Part shown: positions 6,302-15,060 of the stretch, in pieces
How positions within the stretch are numbered: the first letter of the stretch is position 1
Layout of the letters: each line of letters begins with the position of its first letter
Virus record (IMG/VR): IMGVR_UViG_3300022188_000175
Location: 1 to 43,273 of that record
Direction: 5' to 3' (one strand)
From: a virus
DNA: 43,273 bases
The notes under the pieces: model-generated
What the model was told of the DNA's origin: nothing
The model's input: only the letters and a program-made list of their open reading frames with translations
Databases searched by the model: none
Made by a program: the position numbers and the translations under genes

Positions 6302-9094
6302 TTAGTCTTCTACTATTATGTCACCTTCCTCGCCCCAAAACTGACCGATGGTAATCTCGACAGGGATTACCAAATCGGTATCAGCAACGGGGCGCTCCAT
6401 TACCATTTTTACTAATTGCGCGACATCATCAACAATTTCCTCTTTGCACTCAACGTACAACGCGTCATGTACGTTCAAAACCACGTGCGCATCAAGCCTC
6501 TCCTTCTTAAAGAGCTGAACTAGGATCGCCATCGATTGGTTAGTGTGCATCGCGACCACGGATTGAATGGGGAAGTTAATCGCTTGTCGTTCCCACTCGG
6601 ACAAAAACTTACCGGGACCAAAACGGCGCGTCGCACCGAATAGGTTGCGAATGATTCGCTTGCTTTTGGCTTCTTCGACAATACGGTGCATGTATTCGCG
6701 AATTTCCGGATAAGTGTCGAAGAAGCTTTCGTACAGTGTGGTCGCTTCCTCCAAGCTAAGATCAAACTGCTCAGCCACACTCGAGGGGCCACGACCGTAA
6801 CAGTTGTGCGTAAACAACCCATTCGCGACAAAGCTATGATCATCCTCTACCGTTAGGTCGTAAACCTCCCCATCGTGAGAAACCTTCTCGATCCGAACGA
6901 TCTTCTCGTCCGCGTAAAGTCGCTCTCCTGAGGAACACCCAACGTCTTCCGACCCCAACGCCAAAACAGTTCGCCCGACCTCGAGGTCTTCTGCTCTAAC
7001 AAACCTGTTGCCAGCCAAAATCATATGATCGGGAGTACAACGAATGACCTTACCTGTGTTAGTCGCAATTTCCAAAAGCTCTCCCGCTCTGACCCTGTGT
7101 ACGTCCAAAACTCGCTTCCAGTTCCCTTTGTGGGTCAAAACTAACTCACCGGGCTTAATATCTTTGATCTTCTTATACCCGCTACGAGTTACAACGAGTG
7201 TGTCACCGTCCAAACAAACACCAAAATTGAAAAACTTCGCAAGTTTCCTTTCGTGATCGTCAATTTGCTCCAAAGGCTTCTTGAACAAGTAAGAAGCGGT
7301 AAGCTTGTGCAGATCCACACCTCTCTGGAGAGCGTCAAGCATTGTTTTGCATTTCGAGATGTACGCAACGACTCTTAGCTCCGCTTGACTGAGATCAGCC
7401 TCGATCAGTTTGTATCCTGGTGGCGCCACAAAAATATTCCTTACCGAGGTCTTTGGGATGGTTTGAAGCGGAGGGTCAGTACAACTCAACCGCCCTGTCA
7501 CAGTCCCAGTCACCTTGAAGTCAGGGTGTACCCTCCCGTCTTCCTTCACGAACTGATAAATCCCACCTCGACCTCCTGCCAAATAAGTAGAAAGCACCTT
7601 GTATCGCTTTCTCAGCTTCAACAAAAGCTGCGGAACACGATGCACCTTGGCCAACTCACGAAGCGTGTCCTCGTTGGTGGACGCTGCTCCCTTTGCGGTA
7701 CGAAATTTAACAGGGAGCTTGAGCACACCAAACAAAATATCCTGCAGTTGTTTGGTCGAACGCCAATTGAACCTTTTTCCGACTTCCTCGAACAACTCCT
7801 CCTCGATTTGCGCGATCTCTTCTTGTAGCCTCTTTGAAAATTGGGTCACCTTTTGACGATCAACGGAAATCCCGTAGTACTCAACCTCTGCGAGTGCTTT
7901 CGCCGTAGGGAGCTGAACCTCCCAGAAAACTCGCTTCCATCCCTCGTCGCGCAGAATCTCAGGCTCGAGCGCCTGCGTGATCTTGTAAGCGGCCACAGCG
8001 TCACCACCCGCGTACTTGTACAAAACCTCAGAAGGAATCTCAGAGTACGACCGAATCTTCTTTCCTTTCTTTATTTTGAGCAGATCCCAATCGTACTTGG
8101 GTAGGTTCGTGTACAACGAGGTGAGGGAGGTTAAATCAAGCGGAAAGTTCTCGTTGATCGTGTGCTGCGCGATCGTGACGTCAAAGTAGTAGTTTTTGAA
8201 CCCAACACCTAACTTGCGCAAAAACTTCAAATCGAATTTCAGGTTGGCACCTGTTTTCCGAACGGGTGTTTCAAGAATCGCACGTAACGCATCAACAAAC
8301 CGCGGATAACTTGCGGGTAACACATATCCCACCTTTCCATCGAAGGAAAAAGAAGCGCACAAAACAGAATCACTCATGAAGTCGAATCCTGTGGTTTCGA
8401 GATCAAACGCCAACAAATCCTTAGAACCCAAACTGCGCACCTTTTCGATAAACCACTCCACCGCAACGGGAGAGTCCAAAACTATCACATCAAGAGGGTC
8501 TTCCTGGTAACGTTCGCAAAGAACCCGGTACGCTTTAGCCAAATCGCGCACAAAAACCTCTTCCTGTTCAGGAACGCGTAACACATACGCAGGATGGTAC
8601 GTGGGGAGAACAAGTCCGACCGGTGTTGGAATGACGAAACCACGGAAGGAAGTAATGTGTTCTTCGTCAAGTAAAAACTTCAAGGCGAGTGCGCCCAACG
8701 CAATGATAATCTTGGGTCGCAGTCGTTCGAGTTCCCGCAACAATCTCTTCTTACAATGCGGCGCATAGTTTTTGTCAGGGGTTTTTAGCTCACACAAACA
8801 AGCGTTAGTAATGTAAAAATGCTTGTGGCGAAGTTCGTAAAACTCATCACTGCTTCCCGCCTTGCTGTGCTCCTCATACAAGGAGGGAAAGAAACGACTG
8901 ATGTACAAATTCAACAATTCACCCGACGCACCGCAAAATGGGAAACCACGTTCGAACTCAGTTTGACCCGGACTCTCCCCTACGATTACAACTTGTGCGT
9001 CGAGCGTCCCGCACGGGGGAACAACCTTCGGTGAACGTTCCTTAAAATAAGGGCACTCCCCACACAAATCATCTACCCGTACTTCCAAGCCCAT
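6302..9094 (-). CDS. polA: DNA polymerase I with N-terminal uracil-DNA glycosylase domain and an in-frame mini-intein
   Basis: A 930-codon replicative polymerase. Residues 1-195 are a family-4-type uracil-DNA glycosylase as in SPO1-like polymerases: GESPGQTEFERGFPFCGASG (39-58), LPTYHPAYVLR (163-173) and Cys residues 11, 14, 99/101 and 114 that fit an iron-sulfur cluster. Residues 225-375 are a DEDD 3'-5' exonuclease with D231/E233 in AFDLETTG, TGANLKFDLKF, and the last acid in YAGGDAVAAY. The family A polymerase follows: TGRLSCTDPPLQ, motif A EADLSQAELR (565-574), motif B split by the intein after FNFGV (622-626) and resuming CYGRG at 765, and motif C VLNVHDALYVE. Removing the 138-residue intein leaves 792 residues. 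The start ATG follows GAGGGGTAGTC and overlaps the dUTPase gene by 26 bases. All expected catalytic residues are present. Confidence 0.93.
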   Translation of the reverse strand: MGLEVRVDDLCGECPYFKERSPKVVPPCGTLDAQVVIVGESPGQTEFERGFPFCGASGELLNLYISRFFPSLYEEHSKAGSSDEFYELRHKHFYITNACLCELKTPDKNYAPHCKKRLLRELERLRPKIIIALGALALKFLLDEEHITSFRGFVIPTPVGLVLPTYHPAYVLRVPEQEEVFVRDLAKAYRVLCERYQEDPLDVIVLDSPVAVEWFIEKVRSLGSKDLLAFDLETTGFDFMSDSVLCASFSFDGKVGYVLPASYPRFVDALRAILETPVRKTGANLKFDLKFLRKLGVGFKNYYFDVTIAQHTINENFPLDLTSLTSLYTNLPKYDWDLLKIKKGKKIRSYSEIPSEVLYKYAGGDAVAAYKITQALEPEILRDEGWKRVFWEVQLPTAKALAEVEYYGISVDRQKVTQFSKRLQEEIAQIEEELFEEVGKRFNWRSTKQLQDILFGVLKLPVKFRTAKGAASTNEDTLRELAKVHRVPQLLLKLRKRYKVLSTYLAGGRGGIYQFVKEDGRVHPDFKVTGTVTGRLSCTDPPLQTIPKTSVRNIFVAPPGYKLIEADLSQAELRVVAYISKCKTMLDALQRGVDLHKLTASYLFKKPLEQIDDHERKLAKFFNFGVCLDGDTLVVTRSGYKKIKDIKPGELVLTHKGNWKRVLDVHRVRAGELLEIATNTGKVIRCTPDHMILAGNRFVRAEDLEVGRTVLALGSEDVGCSSGERLYADEKIVRIEKVSHDGEVYDLTVEDDHSFVANGLFTHNCYGRGPSSVAEQFDLSLEEATTLYESFFDTYPEIREYMHRIVEEAKSKRIIRNLFGATRRFGPGKFLSEWERQAINFPIQSVVAMHTNQSMAILVQLFKKERLDAHVVLNVHDALYVECKEEIVDDVAQLVKMVMERPVADTDLVIPVEITIGQFWGEEGDIIVED
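6803..7216 (-). other. Mini-intein in PolA motif B (138 residues, no homing endonuclease)
   Basis: Residues 627-764 of the polymerase interrupt the O-helix motif between FNFGV and CYGRG. The insert starts with Cys1 in CLDGDTLVVTR (block A), has the TxxH signature in RCTPDHMIL (block B), and ends with EVYDLTVEDDHSFVANG (block F) and LFTHN followed by Cys+1 (block G). These are the residues for N-S acyl shift, transesterification, Asn cyclisation and release. Joining the flanks restores a normal motif B ending NFGVCYG. At 138 residues it is near the minimal splicing domain and has no room for a homing endonuclease, so it can splice but probably cannot home unaided. Confidence 0.95.
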
Positions 9095-9503
9095 GACTAC
9101 CCCTCTCTGTAAATTGGCTATTAAGGTATGTAATTGTTTCCCCGTCCGAAGGAATCAACACCACCTCCTTTGGAGACAAGAACAACAACTGAGCAAAACG
9201 TTCACCTTCTTCAATGGTTAAAGGGTGAGCGTTCAGGTTTGTAACCACAGGATTAACCTCACCGTCAAACCCTGGATCAAAAAGCGCTAAACAAATTATC
9301 CCTTTCAAACGCCAACTACTACGAGGAATTACTAACCCCGCTACACCGTTCGGAAAAGCAATCCGAACGCACGTCTTAACGATTCGAGAGGCGTGGGGTG
9401 GAAGCTCAACCGTTTCGGCGCAACGTAAGTCAAACCCTGCCGCCCCATGTTTCCTGGTTGGCCAGAGATCTCGAGAAGGTGCGGTGAAGTAAACCTCAAG
9501 CAT
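9069..9503 (-). CDS. dut: Deoxyuridine 5'-triphosphate nucleotidohydrolase (dUTPase)
   Basis: A 144-residue trimeric-type dUTPase that hydrolyses dUTP to dUMP and pyrophosphate, keeping uracil out of DNA and supplying dTMP synthesis. All five family motifs are visible: AAGFDLR (motif 1), PRSSW (2), FDPGFDGEVNPVVTN (3), GERFAQLLF (4) and the C-terminal RGSHGLGSTGR (5). Length is normal. The ATG follows AGGGGGTC. Its 3' end overlaps the start of the polymerase, which itself carries a uracil-DNA glycosylase domain, so two uracil-control functions are adjacent and probably translated together. Confidence 0.95.
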   Translation of the reverse strand: MLEVYFTAPSRDLWPTRKHGAAGFDLRCAETVELPPHASRIVKTCVRIAFPNGVAGLVIPRSSWRLKGIICLALFDPGFDGEVNPVVTNLNAHPLTIEEGERFAQLLFLSPKEVVLIPSDGETITYLNSQFTERGSHGLGSTGR

Positions 9504-10323
9504 TTTGACCCCCTGTCGAACGATAGCTTATACGTGAAAACGCACTGTGTGGGTGGATTGATTCGAAATGCTCACACGACACCACGAAGTCTCGTATCCT
9601 TCCTCGCGACACCCAACTGGAAAGTTCCTCAGCCAGACGTCGTGTCATATCTTCAACAAACCTCGGGTTCTCGTGAGCGCGCTCGGTAACCCACTTTTCA
9701 TCTGGTCTTTTCAGAACAGAAAAAATCGGTGAGCTCGCCTTTTCCTCAACTAAATTCACTACTTCCTCGATCCAAACCATCTGGTCATTTAACTCCAACG
9801 TCACCTCTGCGACACTTCGCTGGTTGTGAGCGCCTCTTCCCCCGGTTAACTCAAGAGAGCAGGGACACAAAGACAAGTAAGGAACAGCAACAGTCATCCA
9901 AACCTGCTCTCTGTCGCGTGTCCTTCTCCCTGTAAAAGTGACGTCAACGGGCAGAGGACTTTCGATTCTCGAGACAGGCGAAACCTTTGACACAAGATAG
10001 GGAAACCTAAAACGTACGAAGGCGTGCTCTGAGCCTAATCTTTCACGAATCGCCTTGAGGAGCCTGTGAACCTTTTCCACAACCGTTGCGTTGCGCGATT
10101 GCGCGATTGGAACTAAAACTTCTGGGAGCCGCGACATGTTTATACCCCGGACGTTCGGATTGAGATCACACATCAAATCGGCGGACGCGACAGTTTCAAA
10201 CGAGGCGCCTCCGGGCCTCAAAACCAACAAAGAAACTCGTACATCGCGAACCCCCACCTCCTCAATGTACACCGGCGGAAACCCAGTTGTTTGTGCTTGT
10301 ACGTCTGGGAGCTCACAATTCAT
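9496..10323 (-). CDS. folE2: GTP cyclohydrolase IB (FolE2)
   Basis: A 275-residue GTP cyclohydrolase of the FolE2 (type IB) family, which converts GTP to dihydroneopterin triphosphate. The signature is CPCSLELTGGRGAHNQRS near residue 150, with the catalytic-type Cys and the HNQRS motif. VRGINMSRLPE near the N-terminus and the C-terminal CEHFESIHPHSAFSR are also typical. In this genome the product most likely feeds the QueD-QueE-QueC pathway to preQ0, encoded 16-19 kb upstream in transcription order. Folate or biopterin synthesis is less likely because no other genes for those are seen. The ATG follows GAGGGAGGTGCTAA and overlaps the primase gene by 11 bases. Confidence 0.93.
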   Translation of the reverse strand: MNCELPDVQAQTTGFPPVYIEEVGVRDVRVSLLVLRPGGASFETVASADLMCDLNPNVRGINMSRLPEVLVPIAQSRNATVVEKVHRLLKAIRERLGSEHAFVRFRFPYLVSKVSPVSRIESPLPVDVTFTGRRTRDREQVWMTVAVPYLSLCPCSLELTGGRGAHNQRSVAEVTLELNDQMVWIEEVVNLVEEKASSPIFSVLKRPDEKWVTERAHENPRFVEDMTRRLAEELSSWVSRGRIRDFVVSCEHFESIHPHSAFSRISYRSTGGQNA

Positions 10324-11104
10324 TTAGCACCTCCCTCAGTGGTTTTTGTCGCAGTAACAAGTCGAAACACGGAAAACTCAGAAACTCTTCAGTAGTGAAA
10401 TCTCCTGGAGAACCGCGAGGTAGTTTCAACACCAACGTTTCAAACCCCGAACGTATCAGTCTTCTTGACACCTTGAAAGCCTCATCGAGAGCGTCCGCGT
10501 CAAAGCTCACAATTACTTTCTCAAACCCTTTGAGCTTGAGAAGTTCAATCTGTCTTGTGGTCAAACGTTTCCCAAAAGAGGCGATACATTTGTTGGGGAG
10601 CACAAAAGTGTCAAAAACCCCTTCGACGATCACACAAGTTGGCGGTGAAACCGTATCCCACCCGTACAAAACATAAGACGGAAAGGAACTGAAATACTTG
10701 GGCTTCCCTCTAAAAAACCTGATTTGGTAACCTACCTCCCTTCCTTCGAACACGATTGGAATGTATAACCCAACCCTTCCCGAATGCTCCACAATCTTCA
10801 CCCGCGGGAAAAAATTCTCGAGTCCTTTACGAACGACAAACTCATACACTTCGGGGTACGACACCTTAGCTAACCCAAGCGGAACCTCAAAGGGAAACAC
10901 TCTTTTTTGCGCTTCAGTTGGGACGGAAGGCAAAATACGAGTTCCTTGAGGGAGAACACCCGCGTGCCCTTTCGAGTCACCACACACAGGACAGGTGACC
11001 AACGAGACGAAAACCCGCCAGCGAGGTTGCGCACCCGGGGACGCAGGTAAGAGGTTGGAAGCAAAACCCGAAGAACCACACTTAACACAATACCACCTGT
11101 TCAT
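10313..11104 (-). CDS. DNA primase, DnaG type with zinc finger and TOPRIM
   Basis: A 263-residue primase-like protein that would make RNA primers for lagging-strand synthesis. The N-terminus has two Cys pairs (CVKC near residue 6 and CPVCGDSKG near 38), as in the zinc finger of DnaG and phage primases. The C-terminal half has TOPRIM features: the catalytic Glu in VIVEGVFDTF, the CIASFGKRLTTRQIELL segment, and the metal-binding DxD in VSFDADALDEA. It is shorter than cellular DnaG and lacks the C-terminal helicase-interaction domain, as is usual for phage versions. It directly follows the DnaB-type helicase gene with a 23-base overlap. Confidence 0.85.
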   Translation of the reverse strand: MNRWYCVKCGSSGFASNLLPASPGAQPRWRVFVSLVTCPVCGDSKGHAGVLPQGTRILPSVPTEAQKRVFPFEVPLGLAKVSYPEVYEFVVRKGLENFFPRVKIVEHSGRVGLYIPIVFEGREVGYQIRFFRGKPKYFSSFPSYVLYGWDTVSPPTCVIVEGVFDTFVLPNKCIASFGKRLTTRQIELLKLKGFEKVIVSFDADALDEAFKVSRRLIRSGFETLVLKLPRGSPGDFTTEEFLSFPCFDLLLRQKPLREVLNEL

Positions 11105-12548
11105 TGTCCAAGATCTCCTTCAACTCTTCCGGTTTCAGCTTATCAGTAAGGAAGCAATGAATCGGTTTGAAGTCGACGTGCTTGTAGTCCATCTCGAACG
11201 CCATCACCTTTCCAAAGTGGGGTGCGTTGCGAATAAACAGACACCGCATCAACAACTTGCGCTTCCCCTGGGGTGCTTCGTCATCGTCCTCGTTTCCTAT
11301 CCACAAATCCATAGAATCCTCTTCCGTGTTCCCAGGTCCCAATCCCATCTTGGAGGCCATCGATTCGCGTCTCTTCAGCTCCAACTCCTTCGCAAGGCTC
11401 GAAGGAAGCGCTTCGGCCGATAACAACACATCACAGTTGTACATGATGGCGTAAGACTCGCCTATATGCTGCTTCCGAACAGTACCTTCAAGTGCAAGCC
11501 GATTTGTTCTAGCGATAGTCCAGATCGCGGCGTTCTTCTCTTTAGCAAAAGAATGTAATCCGGCGGACACTACGTCCATGATTTTGTACATATTGTCAAA
11601 CTTGGTTTCCGCGTGCACCAAATTCATGTAATCCAACAAAATCAAATCAAACTTAACGCCCTCACGCTCAACCGCTTTATCGTACAGCATTTCGATGGTT
11701 GCCAGTGTGCACCTTCGCGTACTGACGTCGGAAACAACAACTTTGCCCTTTCGCTGTGAGATGCCCTGCAGGATAACCTCCGGGTCAAACTTCCCGCGCT
11801 GGATCTCGTCCAAAGTGTACCGTCCCCCACTTGCGCGTGTGTCGTAACGGAACAAAACCTCGTCCGCGGACATCTCCAAAGTTAAATGCAAAACATTGAA
11901 ACCGCGCCTCGCGGCTTCATCCCCCAACAACACAAGCAGGAAAGACTTCCCAATTTTGGGAGGCGCAACAATTACCCCCAATTGACCCGGACAGAGTCCG
12001 CCGCGCAAAAGGAGATTTAAACTCCGAAAAGGCGTCGGAATTTTGCGCGCACTCCATAGATCTTCGGCGAAGGATTTGCGCTTCTTAACCTCACGCCAAT
12101 CCTCGAACTCAACGCCTCCCTTCTCCAACTTGGCAAGTTGTCTCACCACCTCAACTACCTGCTCGAAACGATCCTCTCTGATAGATGAGGCGGCTTGCCG
12201 CAAAGCCTTTTCAATACGACGCGCTCTGAGGAAGTCAAACGCGTAATCCTTCCAAAACTCAACCTCATCGTCACGCCAAGGAGACGCGGAAAACGCTTCA
12301 GAAAGGAGCTCAGCGATATACGACGCCTCAAGCTCGTGGAACGAACGTAACCTTCTCACTTCTTGCAGTTGCTGCGTTATAACCTCGAAAGTCGGGGTGT
12401 TCCCGTATCGCGTGCCGTAGTTCTTTATGATCTGAAAAAGGATGCGGTTGGGAGGGAAATCAAAGTCATCAGCTTCGTACAATTCGAGAAGTTCGGGGTC
12501 GTAAACCCGAAGAAAGTACTGGATTATCCTACGTTCTCTCTGTTCCAT
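11082..12548 (-). CDS. Replicative DNA helicase, DnaB family
   Basis: A 488-residue hexameric helicase that would unwind DNA at the fork. It has a helical N-terminal domain (MEQRERRIIQYFLRVYDPEL) and a RecA-like motor: Walker A APPKIGKS (195-202), HLTLEMSADEVLFRYD matching the DnaB post-Walker-A segment, Walker B FDLILLDYMNL, and WTIARTNRLA with the Q/R-type sensor region. I chose ATG at 12548 because GGAG lies just before it. A GTG eight codons further up (12572) is possible but has no ribosome binding site. It overlaps the small upstream gene and the primase downstream, giving a compact helicase-primase unit. Confidence 0.9.
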   Translation of the reverse strand: MEQRERRIIQYFLRVYDPELLELYEADDFDFPPNRILFQIIKNYGTRYGNTPTFEVITQQLQEVRRLRSFHELEASYIAELLSEAFSASPWRDDEVEFWKDYAFDFLRARRIEKALRQAASSIREDRFEQVVEVVRQLAKLEKGGVEFEDWREVKKRKSFAEDLWSARKIPTPFRSLNLLLRGGLCPGQLGVIVAPPKIGKSFLLVLLGDEAARRGFNVLHLTLEMSADEVLFRYDTRASGGRYTLDEIQRGKFDPEVILQGISQRKGKVVVSDVSTRRCTLATIEMLYDKAVEREGVKFDLILLDYMNLVHAETKFDNMYKIMDVVSAGLHSFAKEKNAAIWTIARTNRLALEGTVRKQHIGESYAIMYNCDVLLSAEALPSSLAKELELKRRESMASKMGLGPGNTEEDSMDLWIGNEDDDEAPQGKRKLLMRCLFIRNAPHFGKVMAFEMDYKHVDFKPIHCFLTDKLKPEELKEILDNEQVVLC

Positions 12549-12850
12549 CTCTCCAGGAACCGCTTCAGCCACTTTTTACTGGACGCGCACTGCAACCAAT
12601 AAAAGGGGGAGCTCCACACTTCCGACACCCTCTCCGCAACGAACTCAAAATACTCGACCAAATCAAACTCATCAAACCCATATTCGGACGCAAACTCTGC
12701 CACTTTGCGGAGGTTTCGCCACTTTCGGTCGCCTTTACCTGACAAGGGAATGGTCAAGTGCAAAGCAAAGTAGGGGTGGTACTTGCGTACCACATACTGA
12801 AAGCACTTAGCAACCCTGACCACGTCGTTTACCGAAGGGATTTTCGACAA
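12524..12850 (-). CDS. Small protein upstream of DnaB helicase (loader-like position)
   Basis: A 108-residue protein rich in aromatic and basic residues (VRKYHPYFALHLTIPLSGKGDRKWRNLRKVAEFA) with a Trp/Lys-rich end. It starts with TTG at 12850, supported by a strong AAGGAGGTCAGA site. It overlaps the SF2 helicase gene upstream by 44 bases and the DnaB gene downstream by about 25. Small proteins in this position are sometimes helicase loaders or replication cofactors, but I recognise no family, so the role is a guess from context. Confidence 0.7.
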   Translation of the reverse strand: MSKIPSVNDVVRVAKCFQYVVRKYHPYFALHLTIPLSGKGDRKWRNLRKVAEFASEYGFDEFDLVEYFEFVAERVSEVWSSPFYWLQCASSKKWLKRFLERWNRENVG

Positions 12851-14198
12851 TCTGACCTCCTTCGTTTAAAAAGACCACCTCGCCTAAGCGACTGTAAATC
12901 TTATATCGAGCGTGACTGTGTTTAAACAATAGGGGGTGTGCTAAGTCAACAAAATCAACGACCTTCAAGACCTTGCCTTCTCGAAACCGCAACCCGCGAC
13001 CAACACGCTGGCTCGTCACAATGGGTGATTTCCCACCAGCAGCGTTCACGAGCACCTCTATGTTAGGATTATCAATCCCTTCTTCGATCACACTGGTAGC
13101 AATTAAAACACCTTCGGTCATCTTCCGCGCTCGCTCTCGAACGCTCGCGGGGGATGAGGAATCAACGTACAACGAACCAGGAATCATTTGGTGTAACATC
13201 ATCCCGTGTTCTTTACGCCGAACAATCACCAAAGTAACACCTCTTGTGCTCCCCTCGCAAATGAGTTTGATCAACTGGTTCCGCCGCGTAGCACCTACAA
13301 TAAACTTGGACTCCGCTTCATAAAAGTCGTCAGGTCTACTAAACCGCTGTTCTTCGTCGATTATGACCAGAACAAATCTAACCTCACAAGATAGGCCCTC
13401 CTTTCTTGTTGTCTCGTAATCCGCAACCTGAACAACAGGACCCAACAAACGATCCATAATTTTGTCGAGGGCGTCCGACCTTCCCCGCGGGGTTCCTGTG
13501 AACCCAAACCGATAGTAAGCGTCACACATGCAAACCACACGAGAAAAAACTTCACTGACAACATGGTGACACTCGTCGACCAACAAAACAGGAAATTCCA
13601 AAGGGAGATCTTTCAAAGACTGGTAGGTCGCAATAATCGATTCCCCGTGCTTTTTGACGGAACCGGTGATAATTCCAAGGGGGTAATCGGGCGGGAACCA
13701 CTGTTTGAAACGTTCATAGGTCTGTCTCGCGATATCCTGTCGGTGCGTCACGTACAGGAAAGGAAGCCCTAAGCGGGACGCAATCGCGGCAGCGATCACA
13801 GTCTTTCCTGAAGAAACCACACCGTAGATGACGGCTCGCTCGAGGGAGAGCGCTTTCTCAACCGCCTGTTCCTGAAATCCTTTCAGTTTTACACCGCGCA
13901 GCTCAAAAGGTGCTCCTGCTTCAGGTCTTCTCCGTTGATCTACCACCCTAACCTGAATTCCGTGTTGTTCGAGAAAACTAAGTACGTCGTTCAAAAATCC
14001 CGTTGGGAAGGCACATAAGTCCTGGAAGTAAAAAGACCGCGGAACAAACGACCACTCCATTCCTCGAAATGTTCGGTACGCGCGAGGAACGCGAAATGTG
14101 AGCGCGTACTTAACCAGATTTTCCGCACGTCCACTTAGCGAGACGTGCACTAAAGCGTTCCGAACGACCAAGAGCTGATCTGTAGAGTTTTGTAACAC
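12807..14198 (-). CDS. Superfamily 2 DNA helicase (UvsW/RadD-like)
   Basis: A 463-residue SF2 helicase, probably for branch migration, fork regression or R-loop removal as in T4 UvsW. Helicase motifs in order: Q-like KGFQEQAVEKAL, motif I GVVSSGKT (126-133), Ia FLYVTHRQDIARQ, motif II VDECHH, motif III FTGTPRG, motif V ATSVIEEGIDNP and motif VI QRVGRGLR. The N-terminal 95 residues are a separate domain of unknown fold. The start is GTG at 14198, chosen because GGAGGTGG lies six bases upstream, although this puts 89 bases inside the previous gene. It sits between SbcC and DnaB genes, consistent with recombination-dependent replication. Confidence 0.9.
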   Translation of the reverse strand: MLQNSTDQLLVVRNALVHVSLSGRAENLVKYALTFRVPRAYRTFRGMEWSFVPRSFYFQDLCAFPTGFLNDVLSFLEQHGIQVRVVDQRRRPEAGAPFELRGVKLKGFQEQAVEKALSLERAVIYGVVSSGKTVIAAAIASRLGLPFLYVTHRQDIARQTYERFKQWFPPDYPLGIITGSVKKHGESIIATYQSLKDLPLEFPVLLVDECHHVVSEVFSRVVCMCDAYYRFGFTGTPRGRSDALDKIMDRLLGPVVQVADYETTRKEGLSCEVRFVLVIIDEEQRFSRPDDFYEAESKFIVGATRRNQLIKLICEGSTRGVTLVIVRRKEHGMMLHQMIPGSLYVDSSSPASVRERARKMTEGVLIATSVIEEGIDNPNIEVLVNAAGGKSPIVTSQRVGRGLRFREGKVLKVVDFVDLAHPLLFKHSHARYKIYSRLGEVVFLNEGGQIVENPFGKRRGQGC

Positions 14199-15060
14199 GA
14201 GGGACCACCTCCGCGAACACTAAAATCGGAGTCGGTGATAACTCAAAGTATTCGATCCCCCAAGGCATAAAAAACCACGAAACAACCCGTAAATATTCAA
14301 TGCGGGGGAGACCCAAAACAAGGTATTTGATTCTTCTGTGCGAATAAATCCAAGAGCTCCACCGAAGCAATTGGCGTAAGCTCGATAACATCATCACCAA
14401 CATTCCGATGTGACGTGGCGGAGGAGGAACAGGCGCTGGCAAGAACACTTCCTCGAGCTGATCTGAAACCTCTTTGTACACCTGTTCAAACAGGGGTAAC
14501 TCTTGAGTCCTTTTCGTCGACCTTCGGATCGCGAAAATCTTGTTGCTCTCTATCAACTCGCGCCACCTGAAGACCTCCAACCCCGTGTCAGATGGCACGA
14601 ACACGTAGGGCTTCTTCCCAACGGACTCGTGTATCGAAAGAAACGTCCGTATAATGCCGCCGATTCGATAAAACTGTTCGTAATCGAGCCTTTCTACGGG
14701 GAACACAAGCGGAGGTAAAGCGCTAACCGGCTCCCTTGACGGAAAAGCAACGCGCCAGTGCTGTCTGAAGTTACGGAACTGTTCCTTTACAAAGTTAGGT
14801 CTGATCGTTTTTCCGTAGTAGGAAAGAAGGTGTCCGTCAGGAAACACTTTGTAGAGATGCAGTAAACAAATGACGCGAAACAGTTTTTCAAACGGGGTAC
14901 TGTACAAAGCGAGAATCCAAATGCTCGCGCACTCGAACCTGTAAGAACACTTGATACAAGGTTCCTCAAACTGGAATTCATTTCGGCAACCGCGCCTCCA
15001 CCAATAGTCGAACACTTCTTGTTGTGTGGCCGATTTCCGGAAATGCCCATAAGGAACCAT
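14110..15060 (-). CDS. Unknown protein in replication module (Cys cluster)
   Basis: A 316-residue protein I do not recognise. Near residues 25-45 four Cys residues (CRNEFQFEEPCIKCSYRFEC) could bind zinc or an iron-sulfur cluster. The rest is rich in aromatic residues and has a Pro run (PAPVPPPP) near residue 215 separating two halves. Strongly basic helices follow (SSLRQLLRWSSWIYSHRR). The start ATG overlaps the SbcC stop as TGATG, implying coupled translation, and its end overlaps the SF2 helicase gene by 89 bases. It has no transglycosylase motifs I can identify. A nucleic-acid-associated role is inferred only from neighbours and charge. Confidence 0.75.
   Translation of the reverse strand: MVPYGHFRKSATQQEVFDYWWRRGCRNEFQFEEPCIKCSYRFECASIWILALYSTPFEKLFRVICLLHLYKVFPDGHLLSYYGKTIRPNFVKEQFRNFRQHWRVAFPSREPVSALPPLVFPVERLDYEQFYRIGGIIRTFLSIHESVGKKPYVFVPSDTGLEVFRWRELIESNKIFAIRRSTKRTQELPLFEQVYKEVSDQLEEVFLPAPVPPPPRHIGMLVMMLSSLRQLLRWSSWIYSHRRIKYLVLGLPRIEYLRVVSWFFMPWGIEYFELSPTPILVFAEVVPRVTKLYRSALGRSERFSARLAKWTCGKSG

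Noticed and set aside
6803-7216. Homing endonuclease domain in the intein
   Set aside because: Only 138 residues separate blocks A and G, and no LAGLIDADG or HNH motif is present.
14110-15060. Candidate DpdA or tRNA-guanine transglycosylase
   Set aside because: No transglycosylase active-site or C-terminal zinc pattern is visible; the Cys cluster is at the N-terminus.
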